Below are positions 28,701-36,984 of a stretch of 64,000 bases of DNA, in pieces (within the stretch, counting starts at the first letter, position 1; each line of letters starts with the position of its first letter). The translations under genes were made by a program, and so were the position numbers. The stretch comes from Thiocapsa sp. GTDB taxonomy: Bacteria; Pseudomonadota; Gammaproteobacteria; Chromatiales; Chromatiaceae. Under the pieces are notes generated by a model. It was not told the DNA's origin. It did not search any database and worked only from the letters and a program-made list of their open reading frames with translations. Location: positions 186,001 through 250,000 of the forward strand of contig NZ_CP073760.1 of NCBI RefSeq assembly GCF_018399035.1, in the 5' to 3' direction.

Positions 28701-29937
28701 TCGGTTGCGGACGCGGATTGTCGAAGGGACGCGCCAGCGCATTGTGGGCGGTGGCGTGGTGGAGGGGGAGTGGAGCCGGGAGGGCGAGTATGAGGGGACT
28801 TACTACCGATTTGATCGGGCCGGGAATTTGGCTGAGCGGCGGGATGGGGAGCGGGATTTGCGCTTGGTGTGGGATGCCAATCAGCGACTCATCGAGAGCT
28901 ATGGTAATGGGACGGTGACCCGCTATGGATACGATCCCCTCGGTCGGCGGCTTTTCAAGGAGACCGGGGAGAATCGCTCGCTGTTCTACTGGGATGGCGA
29001 TGCGTTGGTAGGGGAGTCGGTTGTTGCACTCAACCGGCCGAAGGAACCTATGCCCGCAGTCGCGGGCAACGTCGTCGCCATTGCCGAGCGGCGAGAGAAC
29101 GCCCAAGCGGCAGTTCCGCAGAAGGCGCGGGAATACGTCTATTATCCGGAGACTTTTGAGCCATTAGCTCTAGTTGAGGGCGCGGGAACTGTCCGACACG
29201 TCTACCACTATCACAACGATCCGAATGGTTGTCCGACCGGCTTGACAGATGCTGGCGGCGAGGTGAAGTGGGGGGCAATCTATACGGCATGGGGGAAGAT
29301 TTCGAAACTACATGCCAACGGGGTCGAGAATCCGATACGGTTGCAGGGGCAATACTCCGACGCAGAAACCGGTTTGCACTACAACCGATACCGTTTTGAT
29401 GATCCGGTTTTGGGATGCTTCGTATCCCAGGACCCGCTCAGAATGATGGTTGGCCCAAACCTTTATTGGTACGCTGGGAGCAGGTTCTTTCTAGCGGACC
29501 CTGTCGGGCTATCCTGCACCGTCGACGCCAATGCTAACCGATGGCGCAACCGGCAGACCGGGCGTTTCCAGGCCGCGCCGACCGATATCTCAGACCTTGT
29601 TCACAACGGGCGTATCGATTATAACGATGTGCAGGCTTTTGCGGCCCACCATGGTCTTCCCAACAACTGGGTGCCGTCTGCCAATTTCCCAGCAGGCGGC
29701 TTTAGGCACCAGACTACGACAGCCACGCATAATATGTCGATCCACGGGCATGGCGTCAATCCGAACGCCGTCGCCAACTTCCCCGGTTCCAACGCCGCTA
29801 CGGGCCCGACCGCCTCAATTCGCAGGCAGCCGATCGGAGGTGGGCCAGCCGAGAACTTTCGGACCAGCGGCACCTGGGGCTCCTTCGGCTCCGACCCGAA
29901 TGGTGCCCACATTCCGATGGATAATTCGCCGTACTGA
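25769..29937 (+). CDS. PAAR-Rhs polymorphic toxin; one-base frameshift
   Basis: The protein has an N-terminal PAAR domain with Pro-rich loops (about 1-165). A linker follows, then an Rhs/YD-repeat cage starting at WTRHYGSNSQR, with many YDxxGxL repeats to about 1220. After the core end (NLYWYAGSRFF, DPVGL) comes a variable C-terminal domain of about 140 residues. The frame changes near 26570: GRGWETP reads on in the other frame as ADARLEVLADG. Adding one C to the CCCC run at 26568-26571 restores a 1389-residue protein. The C-terminal domain carries many His residues (FRHQ, ATHN, IHGHGVNP) and FPGSNAATG; I could not place it in a known toxin family. It is the likely VgrG cargo, delivered into rival cells. 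Codon use and GC drop towards the 3' end, as in exchangeable Rhs tips. Confidence 0.9.
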
Positions 29938-29938
29938 C

Positions 29939-30265
29939 ATGAACCTGCAGCTCGAAGACATCCTAGTATCGCTCCATAGCATGCCCACTATCATGTCTGT
30001 GACACAGGAGCTAGAGATCCTGCAGCGCCTGCGCGGTTGCGACGACCAAGCGTTGATCAGCAGGCTCGACTTACTGCAGGAGATCCTCTCGGTCATCGAA
30101 GAATCCCATTCGGGGGGGGGTATCTTCGAAGTGAACGATAGCAACTATGCACAATTCGTAGCCGCAGCCGATTGGCTGGAGCGGCTATCGAAGCAGCACA
30201 GGCCAAGCCAGCACCGAGCTATGATCTCCGGTGTCGCCACAACATTGCGAACACGCTTCAGTTAA
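29939..30265 (+). CDS. Candidate immunity protein for the Rhs toxin
   Basis: This 108-residue, largely helical, cytoplasmic-looking protein has its ATG one base after the rhs stop codon. That position and size are typical of cognate immunity genes, and that is the main evidence; I see no recognised domain. It has a run of nine G at 30112-30120 coding SGGG in the middle of the gene. The reading frame after the run is the only open one, so the run appears to be the right length here. Such a tract is prone to slippage. Confidence 0.6.
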   Translation: MNLQLEDILVSLHSMPTIMSVTQELEILQRLRGCDDQALISRLDLLQEILSVIEESHSGGGIFEVNDSNYAQFVAAADWLERLSKQHRPSQHRAMISGVATTLRTRFS

Positions 30266-30333
30266 GGAATGAGCGTACAAACAAGGAGCGTAATGGGGCG
30301 TAATGGGGGACAGTGCGGTGGGTTCAGGGGACA

Positions 30334-32270
30334 GTGCGGCCTGGCAAGGCCGCGTGTTCTAGCGGGTGGGAATCCCGCCTGGGTAATCGTGCGCCGCGAG
30401 CCCAGTATCGAGCCTTGCGGCGTGGACGGCAACGGACACGTCGATGCGTAGGCACGAAAGCAGGCGAGGTGCAAAGGTAACGGGTGGAGCCGACCTTGAA
30501 GGTGTTGAGCCCCGTAAAGAACAGTCGGGAGTGCCGACGGGTTTGTCCCTCCGGCAGGCAACAATCCGTGCTGCGCGATGGCGAGCGGTACGGATACTCC
30601 CAGGGTCCGAGGCCGTATCGAGCCTGACATGGAGAACACGTGGTAACCAGGGAGATCCACGTATCGGTCCGCCGGAGGCGGGCACCCGTGAACAAGTGTA
30701 GAAAGCGAGGACACGGACGGTGGTGCGTGGAAGTCGGAGCCATCCATACGAGCGATGACGCCCGGTAATGCGGGTCGAGCAAAGGGGTGGCGGTTTGAGA
30801 CAACGCGAAAGCGACACACGGCCCTACGCCGAGAGGATTCTGTCCGTGACAACCAAACTTGAGCGTTTCACACTGATGGCGCGCGAGCAACTGCGAGAGC
30901 GGTTCAATTCTCTGATGGGGTTGTTGTTCGACCCCGAGGGCTTGCGCGAAAGCTTCGAGCGACAGAAAGGAAACAAGGCGCCCGGAGTCGATGGGGTAAG
31001 AAAAGACGACTACGGAAAGGACCTGGACGCGCAACTGGACGACCTGTCGGCGCGGATACGCCGAATGGGCTACCGGCCGCAACCGGTGCGGCGCAGCTAC
31101 ATTCCCAAGGGGGATGGACGCTACCGTCCGCTGGGTGTGCCGAGCTTCGAGGACCGATTGGTGCAGGATCGGCTCAGCCGCCTCCTGCAAGCCATCTGGG
31201 AGCCGGAATTTTGCGACTGCTCGTATGGCTTTCGTCCCGGTCGTAGCGCGCACGATGCGTTGCGGCGGGTCGCGGAGGTCATCACCAACGCAGAAACGCA
31301 ATGGGTGGTTGAGGCCGACATCAAAGGCTTCTTCGATCATCTCTCGCATGCCCATTTACTGCGCTTCCTGGAGCACCGCATCGCCGATCCCAATCTTCTG
31401 CGGATCGTGCGGCGCTTCCTGAAGGCCGGCGTCATGGAAGACGGCGCATTCACGGCCAGCGACGAGGGTGCCCCGCAAGGGGTTTGGTCTCGCCCGTGCT
31501 CAGCAATATCTACCTGCACTACGTGCTCGACCTGTGGTTCGAGAAACGTTTCGCCAGGGGCTGTGCCGGCAAAGCCTACCTGATCCGCTACGCCGACGAC
31601 TATGTCGCCTGCTTCGAGTACGAGGCCGATGCCAACGCCTTCCTGGCCGCCATGACCGAACGACTGGCGTCCTTCGACCTGGAAGTCGAACCGAGCAAAA
31701 CCGCGCTGTTACGCTTCGGCAGCCACGCCCTTGGGCAACGTGCCGACACCGCGGCAGGATCGCGCACCTTCAGCTTCCTCGGCTTCACCCACTATGTGGG
31801 CCGTAGTCGTCGGGGCCGGTTCGTGGTCGGGCGCAAGACCGACGGCAAGCGCATGGCCAAGAAGCTCAAACTGTTGAACGAGCGACTACGCGGCCTGCGC
31901 ACGCAGGGCGGGGCGGCCATGCTGGCCTACCTCGTGCGCCACCTGCGCGGGCATCTCCAGTACTACGGGGTGAGCGGCAACGGCCGCGCCTTGGCGAGTT
32001 ACATCCACTTCGCCGGCGGCCTGCTGTTTAAGTGGCTAAACCGCCGCAGTCAGCGCCGCTCGTTGACCTGGAAGCGCTTCAGCGCCGCCATTCGCCCCCT
32101 GCTGCCGCGTGCTCGGATCATCCATGATCTCTACCCCGTCCCTTGGTGGATGACTCAAGCTGGGAGCCGGATGGTGTAACACTCCAAGTCCGGTTCTGCG
32201 AGGAGCCGGGAACGAACCGTCGTATGGCCGAGATCATGTGGCACCGCCGGGAAACCAGGCGGCAAACCGA
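30334..32270 (+). mobile_element. Group II intron with encoded reverse transcriptase (3' end approximate)
   Basis: The 5' end is placed at GTGCGGCCTGG (30334), a typical group II start, followed by about 500 bases of GC-rich structured non-coding sequence (domains I-III) and then a reverse-transcriptase frame. A domain V-like hairpin, GAGCCGGATGG...AAGTCCGGTTCT, lies at 32164-32197 and contains the AGC triad; the reverse-transcriptase stop codon lies inside it. The 3' end is set roughly after the next hairpin and could be 60-80 bases earlier. A short GGGGACAGTGCGG duplication precedes the 5' end. It is inserted 68 bases after the immunity gene, outside any coding frame I can see. Confidence 0.75.
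30846..32179 (+). CDS. ltrA: Group II intron reverse transcriptase/maturase; one-base frameshift
   Basis: The protein reverse-transcribes the intron and helps it splice. GTG 30846 starts at the family N-terminus (TTKLERF), with GAGAGGA just upstream; longer starts read into intron RNA structure. RT blocks are in order: APGVDGVRKDDY, RPLGVPSFEDRLVQ, YGFRPGRSAHDAL, VEADIKGFFD, GAPQG, then YADDYVACF (the catalytic YADD), FLGF and a maturase-type tail with LTWKRF. The frame changes at GAPQG; adding one G to GGGG at 31479-31482 gives the expected GAPQGGLVSPVLSN and 444 residues. I see no HNH endonuclease after the maturase part. Confidence 0.92.
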
Positions 32271-32443
32271 GAACACAAACATCAGCCTAACCGACGGCAA
32301 GAACCCGGCTTACTCTCCGTTTACTCAATTCTGGAATCAATTCGAGGAAACTAATGATCTCCTAACGAGGCGCTTCGGCCAAGAACGGCGGAAGCGCAGG
32401 TATTACCCCATATCAGGTCTGTTCAATAGCAAACGAGCCCACC

Positions 32444-32680
32444 ATGAAGGTCGAACTAAAGCCACAGGCAATAAAGGATATGTGTGGCCTTGAGAAACCA
32501 GACGCTGCTCGTATTGCCAAGAAGCTCAGCGGACTGGAACGCGGGCTGACCGGAGACATAAAGCGCCTCACCAACTTCACGCCGGAGTATCGTCTGCGCG
32601 CTAATAACTATAGGGTGCTTTTCGAGGTCGAAGACGCTACAGTCGTCGTGGAGCGCGTGATGCACCGAGAGCACGGTTAA
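32444..32680 (+). CDS. RelE/ParE-type toxin
   Basis: This small protein of 78 residues has the RelE superfamily layout: KPQAIKDMCGLEK at the start, then the core GDIKRLTNFTPEYRLRANNYRVLFEVED, and a short C-terminal strand ending in VVVERVMHREH. The RLRxxxYRVLFEV block is diagnostic for the fold. The usual target is mRNA at the ribosome or gyrase; sequence does not decide which. A partner of 68 residues begins 15 bases after the stop. GC content here is clearly lower than in the T6SS genes, as expected for a transferred module. The stretch between the intron and this gene (about 32270-32443) holds nothing recognisable. Confidence 0.85.
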   Translation: MKVELKPQAIKDMCGLEKPDAARIAKKLSGLERGLTGDIKRLTNFTPEYRLRANNYRVLFEVEDATVVVERVMHREHG

Positions 32681-32695
32681 GCAAAGAGGTGATTG

Positions 32696-32902
32696 GTGAA
32701 CTTGCATCCTCAGTTTATAGGGAAAGAGGGTTCTGAAGAATACGTGGTCCTTCCCATCGAGGAGTTTCGCGCAGTGGCGGAAGCTCTCGAAGACTATCAG
32801 GATTTGCAGGATCTCCGTAGCGCTAAGGACGCTGAGGCTACTAAAGGCTCGACTTCGTTGGCCGACGTCGTAACTCAACTGCGTCTCGGCGAGTATCAGT
32901 AG
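32696..32902 (+). CDS. Antitoxin partner of the RelE-type toxin
   Basis: The 68-residue product starts VNLHPQFIGKEGSEEYVVLPIEEFRAV and contains an acidic helix ALEDYQDLQDLRSAKDAE, typical of Phd/RelB-like antitoxins that follow a RelE toxin. GTG 32696 is preceded by AAGAGGT at a good distance, whereas the TTG three bases earlier is too close to it. Toxin-first order is less common than antitoxin-first but well known. The assignment rests on size, position and the YVVLPIEEF motif. Confidence 0.75.
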   Translation: MNLHPQFIGKEGSEEYVVLPIEEFRAVAEALEDYQDLQDLRSAKDAEATKGSTSLADVVTQLRLGEYQ

Positions 32903-32947
32903 GGGAATGACAACGATGACGTCCGCCAATAATGAAAGACCAGCCCG

Positions 32948-34250
32948 GTGTCGCGGCCCATGTTAACCAGCTCCCGCCAACCCATCCTGCCGGTCATCCA
33001 ACAGCACGCCGAGGAATCGGCGATCCTGCGCCATACCCGTTCGGTGCTGGTGCGGGCACCGCACGTCAAGCTTCTCCACTTGGCGCGTCTCGACGAGCGT
33101 ATCGCCGCGCATCTGGACGGAGTGGCGGTGGCCGGTGATCATGGCTCCCGACTTTGCGAGGCGGCGCTCGAGACGCCGGGGCCGGGGAGGTCTTCGCGGC
33201 TGCGGTCAGTGCGATCGGGAGCAAAGACAAGGGGCGCATCGATCGTCTTTTCGCACTTGCCGAGACCCTAGCGGACGCGCGCCGCGGATTGATCTCCGCC
33301 TTCGGATGGGTATCGGCCCAAGACCTCCAAGGCATCGTCGCGGAGCTTCTGGCGTCCGAGGAGCCCATTCGCCGAGAGGTCGGCATTGCCGCCTGCATCA
33401 TGCACCGTCTCGACCCGGGTGCGACGCTCGCCCACGCGATCGAGAATCCCGATCCGAGGCTACGTGCCCGCGCCTTGCGTGCCGCCGGGGAGGCTGGCCG
33501 ACGCGATCTGGTCTATGTCTGTCTGGGAGGTTTGCAGGACGCGGATCCATGCGCGCGCTTCTGGGCTGCGGTGTCGTCGCTGCTGCTCGGGAATCGGGAC
33601 CGTTCCTCGGATGTTCTGGCGGATCTCGCGGACAAACCAGGTCCCTTCCGCGCACCCGCTCTGGAGTTGTGGCTTAAGGCAGTCGATCTGCCGAGCGGTC
33701 ATCGTCTTCTCCAATCGATGGCCAATGATCCCGCCAATCAGCGCCTGCTGATCCGCGGGGCTGGGGTGGCCGGCCAGATGCACTACATCCCCTGGCTCAT
33801 CAGGCTCATGTCCGACGATGTGACCGCCCGCTTGGCGGGCGAATCCTTCTCCACGATCACCGGTCTTGATCTGGCTTGGCTCGATTTCGAGCGCAATCCA
33901 CCCGGAGACTTTGAGCCGGGTCCCACCGACGACCCCGATGACCCGAATGTCGATCTGGATCCCGACGACAGCCTCCCTTGGCCGGACCAGGCCAAGATCC
34001 AGGCATGGTGGGGTGGGACGCCAACGGGTAGCGCCTCCACCAGGGCACACGCTATTTCATGGGCGAGCAGGTTGGCCTTGAACATTGCCGGCGTGTGCTC
34101 CGCGAGGGCTACCAGCGCCAGCGGCGCGCCGTCGCCGAGTATCTGTGCCTGCTGTCTCCGGGCACGCCGCTCTTCCCGATCGCCGCGCCGGCCTGGCGCC
34201 AAACCCGCTGGCTCGCGGCCAGCGAGAACAGCCGTGCTCAAATTCCGTGA
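32948..34250 (+). pseudogene. TIGR02270-type HEAT-repeat protein, frame broken at two places
   Basis: Proteins of this type are found near T6SS spike genes; their function is unknown. The N-terminus (LPVIQQHAEESAILRHTRS, ARLDERIAAHLDGVAVAGD) reads in one frame to about 33178, the HEAT-like middle in a second, and the C-terminus (RLHQGTRYFMGEQVGLEHC, ending APAWRQTRWLAA) in a third. The first break is mended by one G in GGGG at 33178-33181. The second can be mended by one G at 34010-34013, giving WDANG before RLHQG, but a TAG at 34029-34031 then remains where the family seems to have Gln. The repaired length is about 434 codons, which is normal. GTG 32948 or ATG 32960 could be the start. It may be intact in the real genome. 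Confidence 0.7.
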
Positions 34251-34499
34251 GCATTAAGCCACCAATGGATTGCCGTGAACGGTCCTTTTGAAGGGCTTTT
34301 CGATGTTGGCGTTGACGAAGGCGATAAAATCCACTCGGGACAGAGCTGTTCCCGGAGCAGCCGGCATGGCTGCCGCTGGCGCGTGCGATGGATAGGTCGC
34401 GATTCGACGAGGGGGCGCTTGCCGAAGTGCGACGTTCAAAACCGAAGCTTTTCGAGCGGGCGATTGCCTACAAGTCCTTCAGGTCTTCCGGGCGTGCAC

Positions 34500-34531
34500 A
34501 GTCGGGATGCTTATTCCCGGGAATTACCTTA
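34500..34531 (+). repeat. Remnant of the MITE-like repeat at the end of hicB
   Basis: The 32 bases from GTCGGGATGC to ACCTTAA match the right end of the complete element at 58347-58458 (GCCGGGATGA to GCCTTAA) at about 25 of 32 positions, including ATTCCCGG and CCTTAA. They supply the hicB stop codon (TTA on the plus strand, 34529-34531). The rest of the interval 34251-34499 shows no gene I can recognise, only short open stretches. Confidence 0.45.
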
Positions 34532-34857
34532 ACACTTGGCAAGCTGATCGTTCACCATCCTGTTCAGGCTGACGTTGGCCTCCGCCGCTCGGATGGCGAG
34601 ACGGCGGTGCAGTTCCGGCGTGATACGAACTTGGAACCGTCCGGAGTAGTGCCGATCTGCGATCGGCTTGGGGGCGTTTCTCCGCTGTCTTCCATGTCCG
34701 AGATGACGTCCGCGACGAGCGCGACAATCCCCTGTAGAGCTGATACCTGGTTTTCATCCAGGTGGGAGAGGCTCGGGAGCTCGGCGCAGAGTCCAATGAA
34801 CTCCTGATCCTCTTCGGACCAAACGACACGATAGGCGTAGTGTTTAGCGTCAACCAT
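34529..34857 (-). CDS. hicB: HicB-type antitoxin; one-base frameshift
   Basis: HicB neutralises the HicA RNase and represses their operon. The N-terminal partly degraded RNase H fold is clear: YAYRVVWSEEDQEFIGLCAELPSLSHL, then GETPP. The C-terminal DNA-binding half (SGRFQVRITPELHRRLAIRA, then NVSLNRMVNDQLA) reads in another frame. One extra C in the minus-strand run at 34670-34674 joins them as ETPPKPIADRHYSGRF and gives 109 residues, the normal length. ATG 34857 overlaps the hicA stop by eight bases. Confidence 0.85.
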
Positions 34858-35137
34858 TTTCGATCTTCTCGATGGCGGCAAGGATCTGCTTAACCTGATA
34901 GGGCTTGGATTTTCCGCTCTTGTCTTGGATGTTGACGCGTGGATCGCCGAGCCAGGGTGTCTTGAAAATCAGGTGGCTGCCTGATTGGCGTGGCTGGCCG
35001 AAGTAGTGCTCGCAGAGCTTCGCCAGTTCTCGAAAGGCGACACCGCTCGGATTGCGAGGCCAGGCGACCCGTGACGGCAGGTCCGGCCTATTTATAGCTG
35101 CCCCTTTCGTTTGGCGGTGCACCACCATCCGATCCAT
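34850..35137 (-). CDS. hicA: HicA-type mRNA interferase toxin
   Basis: HicA toxins cleave mRNA using one catalytic His on a double-stranded RNA-binding fold. The core reads FRELAKLCEHYFGQPRQSGSH followed by LIFKTPW, with the His in SGSH matching the family's catalytic GSH, and ends with KPYQVKQILAAIEKIE. The start is uncertain: ATG 35137 gives 95 residues, but homology begins about 30 residues later (NPSGVAFREL) and no good start codon or ribosome site lies nearer. Toxin-antitoxin order (hicA then hicB) is the standard one. Confidence 0.8.
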   Translation of the reverse strand: MDRMVVHRQTKGAAINRPDLPSRVAWPRNPSGVAFRELAKLCEHYFGQPRQSGSHLIFKTPWLGDPRVNIQDKSGKSKPYQVKQILAAIEKIENG

Positions 35138-35200
35138 GGTCACGGTAGCCGGCCGATGAGCTGCGCTTATTTGCCCTCGGTGTTGAGGTTAGGGCAGGGG

Positions 35201-35231
35201 AGGATGGGTTTCGCTGCGCTTTACCCATCCT
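35201..35231. terminator. REP-like hairpin downstream of the OmpA-family gene
   Basis: The inverted repeat AGGATGGGT (35201-35209) and ACCCATCCT (35223-35231) has a 13-base loop. It lies about 70 bases past the stop of the minus-strand OmpA-family gene and downstream of no plus-strand gene. Similar GGATGGGT hairpins are widespread interspersed repeats in proteobacteria. It may stop or protect the transcript. No T-tract is present. Confidence 0.4.
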
Positions 35232-35299
35232 ACGGTGCCTATCGCCTGGTCTGGGGTCGGAGCGCGGTGAATCGGTCGGAACGGCATGGGTCAAAGCTG

Positions 35300-36319
35300 C
35301 TATTTCGCGACCATCTCCACCCGCCGGTTCGTGGCGCGTCCGTCCTCGGTTGTGTTGGCCGCGACGGGGGACAAGCTGGCCACGCCCATGGGCGTGAGTC
35401 GGTCCGGGGTGATCTGGAAGTCGGTCGCCAATGCCTGCACCACAGCGTTTGCGCGTCGCTTCGAGAGGTCCATGTTGTAATCGAGACCGCCTGCGTTGTC
35501 GGTATGTCCGACGATGTAGACGCCGAGGTCGGGCTGTGCGCGCAACAGCTTCGCCATTTCAGACAGTTGTGGCTCGGATTCGGGACGGATCGTCGCCTGG
35601 TCGAAGTCGAAGTAGATGCCGTAGAGGGCGATCCGTCCCGTGTCGGACAGGCCGCGGTCCAACTCGGCAGCATCCAGCAGGATCATGCGGTCCTGCATCG
35701 GCGTGGTCAGAACCTCCTCCAGGAAGATGGCGACCCGCTTGCCGGCAGCGGGCTCGACATAGTTGTCCTGATAGGCGGCGAAGATGAAGAGATAGGCATC
35801 CGTGTCGCCCCCGGTCCGCTTGGCGACCAAGGCTTGCGGATCCTGCACGGATGCTCCTGAATACACGTTCTTGAGCATGTTGTTGTCGGTCAGCTTCTTG
35901 CCATGGGTCTCGTCGACATAAAAATCCGCGATCTTAGCGCCGCAGTCTCGAAACCCCGAGCATTGGAAGATGGGTTGATAGTCGAGTCCCTCGAGGGATT
36001 GCCGGTAATTCCGGATGACCTCGAGTGCGCTTGCGTCGTGAGGGGCGAGATAGAGGATGCGGGTACGCCGCCCCTCGAGATCGAGCGAATCGCGCCAGAA
36101 GCGAACGGCGGGATCGGGATCCCACTGGCCGGTCGGGATGTCGCTTCGGTCAAACTCGCTGAAGCGGTAACCGATGATGACGGTGTCCGCAAAGCGTGGG
36201 ATGCCGGCGAGGTCGCTTGATCCCGGTAGGTCTTTGGTCAGGTCTCGAGTCCAGGTGGGTTCCGCCATCGTCGAGATCAAGCAGACGAGTAGAATCGAAA
36301 AGAAACTGTTGCCGCGCAT
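35300..36319 (-). CDS. OmpA-family protein with DUF4892-like N-terminal domain
   Basis: The 339-residue protein has a signal peptide (1-19, cut after STMA). A central domain of about 190 residues is of the DUF4892 type (DTVIIGYRFSEFDR, TRILYLAPHDASALEVIRNYR, NVYSG). A C-terminal OmpA-like peptidoglycan-binding domain starts near 216 (GIYFDFDQATI, then VGHTDNAGG and LSKRRANAV). It should sit in the periplasm or outer membrane and hold peptidoglycan. In this T6SS neighbourhood it may anchor or stabilise the envelope around the apparatus; that is inferred. It starts ATG 36319, 67 bases after the small peptidoglycan-binding gene on the same strand. Confidence 0.88.
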   Translation of the reverse strand: MRGNSFFSILLVCLISTMAEPTWTRDLTKDLPGSSDLAGIPRFADTVIIGYRFSEFDRSDIPTGQWDPDPAVRFWRDSLDLEGRRTRILYLAPHDASALEVIRNYRQSLEGLDYQPIFQCSGFRDCGAKIADFYVDETHGKKLTDNNMLKNVYSGASVQDPQALVAKRTGGDTDAYLFIFAAYQDNYVEPAAGKRVAIFLEEVLTTPMQDRMILLDAAELDRGLSDTGRIALYGIYFDFDQATIRPESEPQLSEMAKLLRAQPDLGVYIVGHTDNAGGLDYNMDLSKRRANAVVQALATDFQITPDRLTPMGVASLSPVAANTTEDGRATNRRVEMVAK

Positions 36320-36386
36320 GTGGACCTTACTCCCCGATTAAAGATGCAAGCCATTGTATCCTCGTGGGTGAGATCCGGCGCCGAGA

Positions 36387-36677
36387 CTAGAATCCGCCGG
36401 ATTCCGGAACCGGCGCCAAGGCTGCCGAGGGCCGCTTCCTGATCGGTGGCGGGCCAGCCTCGAGTGAGCCCCAAGTCAAGGGGCCGACGACGCCGTCGCG
36501 CTCCAGTCGATGGAACCCTTGGTAATGTCGAACCGCAGCGTCGGTTTTCGGGCCGAAGATGCCGTCGACCCACAGGCATCCCTGTCCATGCAGCCGGGCG
36601 TTCAGCAGGTTTTGGCAATAGGTGACATAGGGGCCGCGACTCCCTGACTTGATTGTTGGTAAGCCTTGAGCAGACAT
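36387..36677 (-). CDS. Small peptidoglycan-binding-domain protein
   Basis: The 96-residue protein consists mainly of one PG_binding_1 domain: LPTIKSGSRGPYVTYCQNLL, LWVDGIFGPKTDAAVRHYQ and VDGIFG / GVVGPLTWGSL motifs. It has no signal peptide, so it would stay in the cytoplasm unless exported by another route. A small domain of this kind encoded without a leader next to a T6SS could be a cargo or spike attachment; this is only a suggestion. AGAGGAA lies upstream of ATG 36677. The 307-nt region to the divergent gene at 36985 shows no further recognisable feature. Confidence 0.8.
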   Translation of the reverse strand: MSAQGLPTIKSGSRGPYVTYCQNLLNARLHGQGCLWVDGIFGPKTDAAVRHYQGFHRLERDGVVGPLTWGSLEAGPPPIRKRPSAALAPVPESGGF

Positions 36678-36984
36678 TGGTGGTTCCTCTGCAGTCGGGA
36701 AACCTCGTCCGAGTCATCACGGTGGCGGGCAGCTCGAACCGTGCGATCCGTGAAGGGCTGTCCATTCGACGGTGGGCCTCAATACCCTAAGAATAGCACT
36801 GATTTTCCGGATGCCGATTCAATCAACCAGGCTCGACTGAAGTTCGGTCGGTACCGTTCATGTGTTCTTTGCAGAGGGTTGGTCGGGGGTCTACTCTGGG
36901 GAGGGCGGGCTTCGATGTCGAGTAGCCGGCTCCGGGTTCTCGTTTTTTCTTAACCAGCTCAAACTCGGGTATCGATCACTGCAG

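Noticed and set aside
27739..29106. Open frame of 455 codons opposite the rhs gene
   Set aside because: The YD-repeat frame on the plus strand is unmistakable; the reverse frame is a repeat shadow.
34388..34500. Possible short gene on the plus strand (MDRSRFDEGALAEV...)
   Set aside because: It is a brief protein-like stretch without ribosome site, continuing into antisense of hicB; it may be a remnant, but I cannot support a gene.
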